Origin: Candidatus Leptovillus gracilis
Lineage (GTDB): Bacteria > Chloroflexota > Anaerolineae > Promineifilales > Promineifilaceae
Length of the DNA: 64,000 nucleotides
Assembly (NCBI GenBank): GCA_016716065.1
Contig: JADJXA010000003.1
Span: 840,534-904,533, forward strand
Direction: 5' to 3'
Shown: in pieces, positions 42,451 to 49,991 of the stretch
Numbering within the stretch: position 1 is the stretch's first letter
How the letters are laid out: each line of letters starts with the position of its first letter
The notes under the pieces: model-generated
Databases searched by the model: none
What the model was told of the DNA's origin: nothing
What the model saw: the letters and a program-made list of their open reading frames with translations, nothing else
Program-made: the position numbers and the translations under genes

Positions 42451-43959
42451 TTAATTTGATGAATGAACTTTTTTGAAATCAATGAAGCCACGCTGGACGT
42501 TAACGGCCGTTAACGCCACGCGAATCCGATCACCCACATCCAACCCCTCGAACCCTTGCATGAGTTTGCCTTCGACGGGCACAGTGAGCAGCCGCACCCA
42601 CGTCCCTTTCTCGGAAGCGCCGGTAACAAACGCATCAAACTCTTCGCCAATCCTGGACTCAATGAGCAGCGCGGCGGCAGATTTGCCAACCTGCCGTTCC
42701 ACTTTGTTCGCGTCATCCTCTTTCTGGGTGAAATGCTCGGCCAGCACAGCCAGTTCCGCAAAGCTGTAGGGCGCAGCCTGGCTGGCAACAGCGGCTTTCA
42801 GCAAACGCTGCGTGATCAAATCGGTGTAACGGCGATTGGGAGCGGTGGAATGGGCATAATCTTTGACCGCCAGACCAAAGTGGCCTGAGGTCGTCGCGTC
42901 GGGCTGTTCGGCGCTGTATTCGCCTGCTCCGAGCAGTTTGATCACCGCCAGGGAGAGGTCGGGGAAGCGCAAAGGATCAGCAGCTTTCGCTTTAACGAGA
43001 AACGCATCAAGCGCCACCGAATCCGGGTTAGCCGGCAGCGTGGCGCCGTGTTCTTGGGCAAGTGTCACTATCCGATCCCAGCGTTTGGGGGTGCGTACCA
43101 CCCGGCGGATGGAAGGGAATTTCTTGGCCTCAAGATACCGGGCCGTGACCCCGTTGGCGGCGATCATGAAATCTTCTATGATCTCTTTGGCGCGGTTCTT
43201 CTGTTGTACTTCAAGCTCACGAATTTGGTCGCCGTCAAAGATTGGTCTGGCTTCGATGGTTTCTAAACTGAGTGCCCCATTGACGCGCCGCAAGTTCTTC
43301 AGGCTTTGGGCGGTGCGGTCTTGCAGGCGCAGATTGTCAGTTAGGCCGGGAACGGCCGTTATCTCCTCAAACACAGCACCATCCCCATCTAACCAGGCGG
43401 CCACCCTGTTATAGGAGAGCCGGGCATGATTTTGTACGCGCGCCCGATAGATATCTGAGCCTTGCAAGGAGCCATCTGCGCCGATCACCATTTCTACAAC
43501 AACAGCCAGGCGCTCCTCATTAAAATTCAGGGAAGTGAAATCGGTGGAGAGCTTTTCCGGCAGCATGGAGAAGATGGTTGCGGCTGTGTAGACCGAAGTT
43601 GTGTTGTGGCGCGCATGTTGGTCAATGGCTGAGCCATCTTTAACCAGCGCGTCCACGTCGGCCACGGCTACCAGAATCCTGACTTTGTTTTCGGGCAGAG
43701 ATTCGGCAAACGTGAGTTGATCCAGGTCGCGGGAGTCCTCGTTGTCAATGGAAACCCACAGCAAATCCGTCAGATCACGTATGCCAGAAACCGCTTCGGC
43801 TGGCTCGCTGTTTAGACTGGCGGGGGCTTGAATTTTGTCCAGTTCGGCAAGCACTGCGGCTGAAAAGTCGGGAAGCAACTCCCTTTCTAGCATCGCCTTG
43901 TGGGCAATGCGCTGCAAGATTTCCCGGTGTTGTTGATCGTTGTGTTGGGATTGGGACAT
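42451..43959 (-). CDS. RNB-domain ribonuclease (RNase II/R-like, short form)
   Basis: 502 residues, shorter than RNase II or R because the N-terminal cold-shock domains are lacking. The catalytic stretch SIDNEDSRDLDQLTFAESLP aligns with the TID...ED-D-D-D cluster of RNase II: Asp72, Asp78 and Asp80 are in place, while the fourth position is Gln81. FSMLPEKLSTDFTSLN and HSTAPNRRYTDLITQRLL are further RNB hallmarks. A C-terminal S1/OB-like strand region (LDVGDRIRVALTAVNVQRGF) follows. It should degrade single-stranded RNA 3' to 5', unless the Gln lowers activity. A copy of the 3' end of this gene lies at 45279-45385. Confidence 0.85.
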   Translation of the reverse strand: MSQSQHNDQQHREILQRIAHKAMLERELLPDFSAAVLAELDKIQAPASLNSEPAEAVSGIRDLTDLLWVSIDNEDSRDLDQLTFAESLPENKVRILVAVADVDALVKDGSAIDQHARHNTTSVYTAATIFSMLPEKLSTDFTSLNFNEERLAVVVEMVIGADGSLQGSDIYRARVQNHARLSYNRVAAWLDGDGAVFEEITAVPGLTDNLRLQDRTAQSLKNLRRVNGALSLETIEARPIFDGDQIRELEVQQKNRAKEIIEDFMIAANGVTARYLEAKKFPSIRRVVRTPKRWDRIVTLAQEHGATLPANPDSVALDAFLVKAKAADPLRFPDLSLAVIKLLGAGEYSAEQPDATTSGHFGLAVKDYAHSTAPNRRYTDLITQRLLKAAVASQAAPYSFAELAVLAEHFTQKEDDANKVERQVGKSAAALLIESRIGEEFDAFVTGASEKGTWVRLLTVPVEGKLMQGFEGLDVGDRIRVALTAVNVQRGFIDFKKVHSSN

Positions 43960-44087
43960 TAGGATTTCTCCAGTTTAATCGAGAAGAGACTCGTTCAACA
44001 GAATGCTTATCTGGGCCACTGCGCTTCGGGAAGGCCATGCAAGAAGGTCACAAAAACCAATAATATTGCTTATCAATTAACGTGAGA

Positions 44088-44285
44088 TTATTCGTGACTA
44101 TCCTTGGGCTTTTCACTGCCTGACGGCTCAATTGGAGGGCCGCCATCATCAGCCCAAACCATCTCAGCATGGTCGTCAGCGATCTTTTCTTCGGCCAACT
44201 GCTTTTGGCGCGGTTGCCGCAACCACTCTCCAAGTTTCCGCCATATTTGCTGCAACTTGCCTTTGCTTTCATTCTCGCTCATCAT
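44088..44285 (-). CDS. Small hydrophilic hypothetical protein
   Basis: 65 residues, charged and soluble (KGKLQQIWRKLGEWLRQPRQ, then AEEKIADDHAEMVWADDGG). The ATG (44285, or 44282) directly follows the TAA of the upstream small membrane-protein gene, so the two are translationally coupled. No family recognised. An amphipathic helix around residues 10-30 could contact membrane or its partner. Confidence 0.5.
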   Translation of the reverse strand: MMSENESKGKLQQIWRKLGEWLRQPRQKQLAEEKIADDHAEMVWADDGGPPIEPSGSEKPKDSHE

Positions 44286-44489
44286 TTATTCCTGATTAGT
44301 TTTTTTATGAGCCTGTAACTCAAGCGTGCGACCAATTGCCGTTCCTGCCGCAATACCCAGTACCAGGCCTATGCCAATTTGGTTAAATGCTGCTCCAAAG
44401 ATTAATCCCAGAGCGACGCCAAGAGATGTGCCTCGGTTCTGATAAAATTTTGAGGGTCGCTTCTGTTCATCGTTTGATTTCTGATCCAT
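44286..44489 (-). CDS. Small glycine-zipper membrane protein
   Basis: 67 residues. A hydrophilic N-terminus is followed by a hydrophobic Gly-rich hairpin (GTSLGVALGLIFGAAF and IGIGLVLGIAAGTAIGR) and a polar tail. This is the pattern of small glycine-zipper stress proteins. GGAAAG-type sequence precedes ATG 44489. Coupled to the 65-residue gene. Function unknown. Confidence 0.6.
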   Translation of the reverse strand: MDQKSNDEQKRPSKFYQNRGTSLGVALGLIFGAAFNQIGIGLVLGIAAGTAIGRTLELQAHKKTNQE

Positions 44490-44614
44490 TTTGGACTTTC
44501 CTTAAAAAGATTATTATAGTTCCAATAAGGCGCTGAACGGCCGTTTAGCCAGCCTCACCAATTAACTGATCCCCATTCTCTTTACAAAACAAATATGACT
44601 CGTACACCGCACCT

Positions 44615-45226
44615 TTAGCCTGTGGCTTGTACCAATGTGATTGGCAAAAAGAGTCGTAACCCATCTCGCTCATCCATAACGTAGGCTGTGGCGGGGTAGC
44701 GAAGCACGATCATGGTCATCCACATATCGCCTATTGCGCCGCTGGCGTTGAAGATGCCGCATAACGCGAATAAGGGTACCCATAAGGTTCCCTGCAATAA
44801 CCACATGCCACTAATGACAAAGGTACTGATGACAACAAATGGCGCCAGGGCGATAACGATATAGTTGTTTCGAGGGTAAGCGTACCCGGGCGATGTGGCG
44901 TACAACATCAGCCCTTTCCATAGGATGCCATACTTGGGTTCTGCCCCAAACATCTGCATGGTTAACCCATGGGTTAGCTCATGTAAGCCCATTGCCAGCA
45001 AAACCCCGAGCAGAACCGCCCCGATTTCGCCCATACCGAATGCAATTTGTGTCGGCATCTTGCCCAAGCTGACAGCCAACACAAAAAAAATAAGGCCAAA
45101 GATGACAAGGGAGATTAAGGCCAGGATTTGTATGGCGATCACGTGGGTGGGTTTATCGGTCACTCGCCAGTAGAGAACTTCTTGATAATCGTTGGGCAAT
45201 GATCCGGAAACAGGAATGGTAGGCAT
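44615..45226 (-). CDS. DUF3267-like membrane metalloprotease-type protein
   Basis: 203 residues from ATG 45226, preceded by GAGGG; a longer reading from 45325 adds a non-homologous leader. The core LLAMGLHELTHGLTMQMFGA contains HELTH, an H-E-x-x-H zinc motif inside a hydrophobic helix, as in DUF3267 and M50-like membrane proteins. About four membrane spans. A conserved YIVIALAPFVVIS-type segment supports the family. Whether it is an active protease is unknown. It lies among small stress-type genes. Confidence 0.75.
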   Translation of the reverse strand: MPTIPVSGSLPNDYQEVLYWRVTDKPTHVIAIQILALISLVIFGLIFFVLAVSLGKMPTQIAFGMGEIGAVLLGVLLAMGLHELTHGLTMQMFGAEPKYGILWKGLMLYATSPGYAYPRNNYIVIALAPFVVISTFVISGMWLLQGTLWVPLFALCGIFNASGAIGDMWMTMIVLRYPATAYVMDERDGLRLFLPITLVQATG

Positions 45227-45278
45227 GTTGTGTTCCCTCGTAGGAGTTGAACGGATGCAGGTTTCCGTATGATTGGCT

Positions 45279-45385
45279 TGATGAATGGACTTTTCTGAAA
45301 TCAATAAAGCCACGCTGGTAGTCAACGGCCGTTAAAGCCCCACGCGAATCCAGTCACCCACATCCAGCATCTTCGAATGAGTTGT
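45279..45385 (-). pseudogene. Duplicated 3' end of the RNB ribonuclease gene
   Basis: This ~105-base stretch matches 42460-42565, the last ~35 codons of the RNB gene, with scattered substitutions and small indels (shared text includes AAAGCCACGCTGG-like and CACGCGAATCC). The rest of the gene is missing. It looks like the end of a lost tandem paralogue or a partial duplication. Confidence 0.7.
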
Positions 45386-45406
45386 GCAACAGCAGCAGGC
45401 GCCTGG

Positions 45407-45499
45407 TTAGCGCACCCTTCTCCGGGAAAAGAGCTTGACAATCGCCAGCAGAATGAGGGCGCCCACAAACGACACAAGCAACAGGGCTTCCCAATTCAG
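45407..45499 (-). pseudogene. Possible C-terminal remnant of a GlsB/YmgE-like membrane protein
   Basis: One frame reads NWEALLLVSFVGALILLAIV followed by KLFSRRRVR and a stop. This resembles the last helix and basic tail of transglycosylase-associated (GlsB/YeaQ/YmgE) stress proteins. No start is present. It sits between the RNB fragment and the CsbD gene. Tentative. Confidence 0.35.
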
Positions 45500-45930
45500 G
45501 GCCTGTTATCCACCGTTGTGTATGGGCTTAACTCCCTGTCGTCTTCACGGATGTCAGTCATATCCGGCGTAGCATAAGGGCTTTTGAACCCCGCATTTTT
45601 AGCGGTGTGATCTTCCGGTTCGCCCGTAACATAAGGACTTTTATAGGGTTCGCCCGGCATGGCATGATCCAAACCCGTACCCTCTGGAGCCGGGGTCGTG
45701 TAAGGGCTTTTGCCCACTTCCGCAGGCTCCTGAGCAAACCCTTCCAGCCGCAAGTTCAATTCCTCTTCGGCTTGTTCTTTGGTGTAACCATACTTCTGTT
45801 GCAGAATGCCAATGAGCTGGTCAGCCTTGCCGTCTACTTGCTTCAAGTCATCGTCGGTGAGTTTGCCCCACCACTCTTTGGCCTGACCTTGCATTTCTTT
45901 CCACTTGCCTTCAAAAATATCCTGGTTCAT
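45496..45930 (-). CDS. CsbD-family stress protein with C-terminal SPY-T repeats
   Basis: 144 residues from ATG 45930, with AGGAGG eight bases upstream. Residues 1-60 are a standard CsbD domain (FEGKWKEMQGQAKEWWGKLT, then DADQLIGILQQKYG-like spacing). CsbD proteins normally end there. Here ~80 extra residues contain four copies of (K/L)SPY(T/V/A)T: KSPYTTPAPEG, KSPYVTGEPED, KSPYATPDMTD and LSPYTTVDNRP. The tail is acidic and probably disordered. CsbD members are general-stress proteins of unknown mechanism. The tail might be a phosphorylation target or a binding peptide array. Confidence 0.8.
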   Translation of the reverse strand: MNQDIFEGKWKEMQGQAKEWWGKLTDDDLKQVDGKADQLIGILQQKYGYTKEQAEEELNLRLEGFAQEPAEVGKSPYTTPAPEGTGLDHAMPGEPYKSPYVTGEPEDHTAKNAGFKSPYATPDMTDIREDDRELSPYTTVDNRP

Positions 45931-45989
45931 CGTTTGATCCTCCTCGATCATGGGATTAACTGCCCTGATTGGTTGATGCCGGCACACCG

Positions 45990-47315
45990 GGTAGTAAGGT
46001 GCGCCGAGGTCTAGTATGTGTGAATAAGGAAATATCGTTGATTGAGTCTATTAGGACTAATTTGAATCATACAACTGCTATCCTTCAAGCGTATCGGCTG
46101 GTCAGGGGATATGGACCCCCCCCAGTTGGGGGAGATTGGTATGAGGTAAGATGGATGATTTAGTCGTGGAGATTGAACCGGTCTAATCCAGACTGCGACG
46201 GTTGAGGGTAACTGTAGAGGGGAAGGGCTGGCAAAACGACCGTCCATTTGGCCACCTAAACTTATCGCAGCCCAATCACGGATTACGGCTACCAGGGTCT
46301 TGGCGGGCTCACGGATTTTGGTAGTTTTTGGCTATCCAGGCGTTGTACTAGATCCACCCCTCTCCCCAACCTGGACGAAGCCACCATCATCGAGCTGGTC
46401 CTGGTCAACCTGCTGGACAGGTAGGCGCGGGAGTATATCAGCCCGATGGCGCGCAGGTGTAAAATGGCTGCGGTCAATTCAACGGCAGTGGGGAGATGCA
46501 GCGCCATCATCAATCCGACAATCTCCAGTTGCGCGCCTGAACCTGGCGCACTTGCCGCTCACTCACTTCGCCGGGGTACTCTTCGGCCGCCGCCAGAAAT
46601 GTCGGCGCGTCCACCTGTCGTCAAGAATGAGGTAGTTTGGGTTGAGCCGATTGAGGCAATAAAACAAAGTGAGCGTCTCTCCTGGCTGAACCGTATAAAG
46701 CGCATCGCCAACCGGTAGATATTCCATCACGCCGATCAGCTATTAACCAGGAAGTTGGCTAATTTGTCGGCAACGGCCGTACAGTCCCAATGGTAGGCCG
46801 ACTCGTCGGCATTGGCAAAAGCGGGGCGGGCGACGATGACCGTCTCCCTGGCCGCGACCAAGCTGGTCAACTTGTTTGAGCAGGTGGGGCGAACGGCCGT
46901 TGCCGCACATCTGTTGAATAGCTGTTTTTGCTGCGGCCTGTCTCAAGAGGGAAAACGCGGGTTGGCTGCCGCCTGCCCACATTCGGAGCGGATATGCTCT
47001 GTTTCAGCCTTTTCGTGCCTACGGTGATGTCTTTCCCACTTGAAGAGTTGGGTGTTGGGTCCGGCCAGTTACAGTAGGTAGCGGGCTTCTGGTTGAGGCC
47101 CGTTTCGACTGCCCTCCCAAACCGGACATGTTCAGGGGCATTATAAACGATAGCGCGGCAAAGATGCGCGCAAGCTGGCAAATTTCCCGACCGAAATAGG
47201 AGCCTGCCCCCATGACAACGGGAAAGCGGGAAGGGTAGAGTGGTCGGTGAGCGGTGAACGGGGCCGAACTGGATACTGAATACGGTTTACCGAATACCGA
47301 TTACTGGAGATTGCC
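45990..47315. other. Decayed region with gene fragments
   Basis: About 1.3 kb without an intact gene. On the minus strand a frame ending at 46736 reads LTSLVAARETVIVARPAFAN and then ESAYHWDCTAVADKLANFLV before a stop, without any start. Just beyond, MEYLPVGDALYTVQPGETLT continues to NPNYLILDD and is broken by a frameshift. On the plus strand LDEATIIELVLVNLLDR ends in a stop near 46425. These look like pieces of at least two dead genes, not identifiable. 47265-47305 is ACTGAATACGG/CCGAATACCG low-complexity text. Confidence 0.5.
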
Positions 47316-48359
47316 ATGCCTATTCAACCCAATTTTCTGGAACGAACCGCCTTTTTTACGCTGAATGCCGCCCCAGGGCCGATGCTGGATCTGGCCGGGG
47401 CGCTGGCGTTTCAGGCGGTGAACACGGCCGTTCGCCTCAACCTCTTCACTGTGCTGCAAGAACGGCCGTCTACCCCCACCGAACTGGCGCAAACCCTGGG
47501 CTGCCAGGAACGGGGTCTGGAAAAACTGCTGGCGGCGCTAGCGGCGATTGGCTACTTGGTGGAACGGAACGGCCGTTACCACAACAGCCCCATGACCGAC
47601 AAATGGTTTTTGCAAGACGAGATGCTGGACATGAAAGCCGCCCTGCTTGTCTTTGATACCTTTTTTCGGGAACTGTGGCCCCATGCCCTGGAAGTGATAC
47701 AGAGTGGGGAACGGCCGTTTAACTTCTACGACTTCACCGCCAGCACCCCCGGCCTCAGCCACGCCCACCAGACGATGATGCAGGGCAACGCCAATCTGGT
47801 GGGGGCAGGCATTGTAAAGAAGGTGGCACTGCCAGAAACGGCCAGCCGGTTGCTGGATGTGGGCGGCGGGCACGGCCAGTTCACTATTCACTTTTGCCGG
47901 GCGCATACCCGGCTGACGGCCACCATCATGGACAGTGAAGCCGCCCTGGAAACGGCGCAGCAAAATCTGGAAGCGTCCCAACTGAGCGACCGGGTAGACC
48001 TATACGCCGCCGATTTGTGGTCGGCCGCCTGGGGCACGGAATGGGACTCCATCTTGCTCTTTAACTTGCTGCACCATTACGACCTGGAAACCAACCACAA
48101 GCTGCTGGAAAAAGCGCACGCCGCGCTGAAGCCGGGTGGCAAAGTGGCGATTTTTGACCAGGTGGCGGGCAAGCAGTTTGGCTCAGCAACCAACGCCATC
48201 GTGCAGTTGGTGGGGTTGATGTATTACCTGTTTGCCGACGGCCGTATCTTCACCCGCGCCGAACTGACCACTCTGCTTGACCAAACCGGCTTTAAGAACA
48301 TTCAGTTTTACCCCATGCGTCAGGCCCCCGGCAGCAGCCTGCTGGTGGCCGAAAAATAA
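47316..48359 (+). CDS. SAM-dependent methyltransferase, O-methyltransferase family 2 type
   Basis: 347 residues. An N-terminal dimerisation winged helix (RLNLFTVLQERPSTPTELAQ, AAIGYLVERNGRYHNSPMTD) precedes the Rossmann methyltransferase with SAM motif SRLLDVGGGHGQFTIHFCRA, and motif IV/V DSILLFNLLHHYDLETNHKL. These enzymes methylate small phenolic or polyketide-like molecules, and some act on other acceptors. There is no adjacent biosynthetic cluster, so the substrate is open. It contains several ACGGCCGT copies, at positions encoding NTAV, ERPS, NGRY and ERPF. Family sure. Confidence 0.85.
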   Translation: MPIQPNFLERTAFFTLNAAPGPMLDLAGALAFQAVNTAVRLNLFTVLQERPSTPTELAQTLGCQERGLEKLLAALAAIGYLVERNGRYHNSPMTDKWFLQDEMLDMKAALLVFDTFFRELWPHALEVIQSGERPFNFYDFTASTPGLSHAHQTMMQGNANLVGAGIVKKVALPETASRLLDVGGGHGQFTIHFCRAHTRLTATIMDSEAALETAQQNLEASQLSDRVDLYAADLWSAAWGTEWDSILLFNLLHHYDLETNHKLLEKAHAALKPGGKVAIFDQVAGKQFGSATNAIVQLVGLMYYLFADGRIFTRAELTTLLDQTGFKNIQFYPMRQAPGSSLLVAEK

Positions 48360-48454
48360 CAGTTGCCCCCATCGGCTGGCGCTATCTGACCCAACCGGCA
48401 GACGGTGTGGTGGGTGAAGTGAGTGGCAGTACGGCCGTTGCCTGACTTTACCGC

Positions 48455-48676
48455 TCACTCCACTCCTTCCCATTCTTCCCGCGAGACGTTAGCCTGTCGT
48501 AACAGTCGGGAAAGCAGGGCCGCACTAATATCGCTGCGATGTGGGTTCGGCAAAATCAGTCGTTGTGACTGGCGCAGCATAAATTGGTGCCGCCCACCAG
48601 AAAAAGGGCCTTCGAACCCTAATTTTTGCAGGCGGTGGATAAATTCGCGGCGTGAAATTGGAGAAAGCTTGGGCAC
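48455..48676 (-). CDS. hicA: HicA-type mRNA interferase toxin
   Basis: 73 residues from GTG 48676. LSPISRREFIHRLQKLGFEG and PFSGGRHQFMLRQ match HicA: a small double-stranded-RNA-binding fold with the catalytic histidine in GGRHQF. It cleaves mRNA when freed from its antitoxin. It starts right after the hicB stop, giving a hicB-hicA order (the reverse of the classical E. coli order, though common elsewhere). Length is typical. Confidence 0.85.
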   Translation of the reverse strand: MPKLSPISRREFIHRLQKLGFEGPFSGGRHQFMLRQSQRLILPNPHRSDISAALLSRLLRQANVSREEWEGVE

Positions 48677-48677
48677 G

Positions 48678-48926
48678 TTAAAAAGCGACTGGAGCTGGTA
48701 ATTCTATCCTTGTGTCTGCCAGCGAAGGAATGGGTAACCCTTTGGCAATGCTAAATAACAGCCAATCTTCAACGGCTGCCGCCAGATTACGACGACATGC
48801 TTCTAGCGTTGGGCCTGTAGCCCAAACGCCGGGCAAGTCGGCGATCTCACCATAAAAGGGTTCTTCATCCTCAATCATTTCATATTGGGCCAACTCTAGA
48901 GCTTTTTGAATGTATTCTAAAATCAT
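48678..48926 (-). CDS. hicB: HicB-type antitoxin
   Basis: 82 residues. ALELAQYEMIEDEEPFYGEI, ADLPGVWATGPTLEACRRNL and AAVEDWLLFSIAKG form the partial RNase-H-like HicB fold that masks HicA. There is no C-terminal DNA-binding helix-turn-helix or ribbon, so autoregulation may depend on other features. Translation is coupled to hicA across a one-base gap. Confidence 0.85.
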   Translation of the reverse strand: MILEYIQKALELAQYEMIEDEEPFYGEIADLPGVWATGPTLEACRRNLAAAVEDWLLFSIAKGLPIPSLADTRIELPAPVAF

Positions 48927-49006
48927 GAGCTTTTCATTCCTGTCAAGATTGGCTTAAACAACTCAATCGTTAACCAGACAGATTATACCATACAAGGAAA
49001 ATTCAA

Positions 49007-49879
49007 ATGAAACGTGTTTTAAAATGGATTGGCATTGTGGCAGGTGGCTTGTTGGGATTAATCATTCTGCTGGTGGTGGGCGTTTACGCCGTCAGCGCCA
49101 GCCGGTTGAACAAGACGTATGAGGTCACGGCCGTTTTCAACCTCAACGTCCCCAATGATCCCGAAAGTATCGCCGCTGGCGAAAAATTGTTTGTCATCTA
49201 CTGTGAGAGCTGTCATGGGGCCAACCTGGCTGGGGATCTCTTCTCGGATGATCCCGCCTTTGGGCAAATCTACAGCGCCAATCTGACGGCGGGCGAAAAT
49301 GGCATCGGCCGCAGCCACAGCGACGAAGAGATTGCCCGGGCGATCTGGTATGGCGTGAAGCCAGATGGTTCACCCACTGTCGGGATGCCTTCCGAATTTC
49401 ATCAGGCCATCCATATCGGCGATATGGAAAAATTGATCGCCTATATGCGCAGTGTGCCCCCGGTAGATACCGACTATCCGCACCCCAGCTATGGCCCCAT
49501 GATGCGCGTCATGCACACGACGAAGCTGTTTCCCCTTGTCACTGTCGAAAATGTGGATACCAGCCAGCCGCCCCTTGCGCCCATATCACCAGAAGAAACG
49601 CTGGCTTATGGCAAATACCTGGCCGCCTTTTGTGCCGCCTGCCATATGCCTGATTTTGCGGGCAGCGAGATGTTTGGCTCGCCCAACATTACGCCGGCGG
49701 CTATCAGCGCCTGGACCGAGGCGGAGTTTTTGCGGGCGGTGACAGAAGGGGTGCGGCCGGATGGCACGCTGCTTAACCCGGAAGAGATGCCCTGGGAATC
49801 ATTCGGCCGTTACACAGATGAGGAACTGCGGGCGCTATGGGCCTATATGCAAACCGTTGCGCCGGTGGCGGCCAGATAA
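49007..49879 (+). CDS. Membrane-anchored di-haem cytochrome c
   Basis: 290 residues. N-terminal signal anchor (WIGIVAGGLLGLIILLVVGV). Two haem-binding motifs, CESCH at 66-70 and CAACH at 209-213, lie in two cytochrome c domains; Met residues in GMPSEF and EEMPWESF are candidate axial ligands. It probably carries electrons on the outer face of the membrane, like the cytochrome subunits of alcohol or sugar dehydrogenases, but no dehydrogenase is adjacent. It stands alone between hicBA and the serine hydrolase. Haem number is certain, partner unknown. Confidence 0.88.
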   Translation: MKRVLKWIGIVAGGLLGLIILLVVGVYAVSASRLNKTYEVTAVFNLNVPNDPESIAAGEKLFVIYCESCHGANLAGDLFSDDPAFGQIYSANLTAGENGIGRSHSDEEIARAIWYGVKPDGSPTVGMPSEFHQAIHIGDMEKLIAYMRSVPPVDTDYPHPSYGPMMRVMHTTKLFPLVTVENVDTSQPPLAPISPEETLAYGKYLAAFCAACHMPDFAGSEMFGSPNITPAAISAWTEAEFLRAVTEGVRPDGTLLNPEEMPWESFGRYTDEELRALWAYMQTVAPVAAR

Positions 49880-49991
49880 CGGCCGTTTTTACCGCCGTTA
49901 AGGGGACTTGCGCCCTGGTTTATAATGGTGGAACCGGGTGGGGCCAAAACAATTGCGCTCGATTGCTTTCAAGCGAAGGAAAAGATTGTCC

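Noticed and set aside
46812..47027. Plus-strand frame in the decayed region
   Set aside because: The minus strand in the same place reads as a gene tail, and the plus-strand product has no family features.
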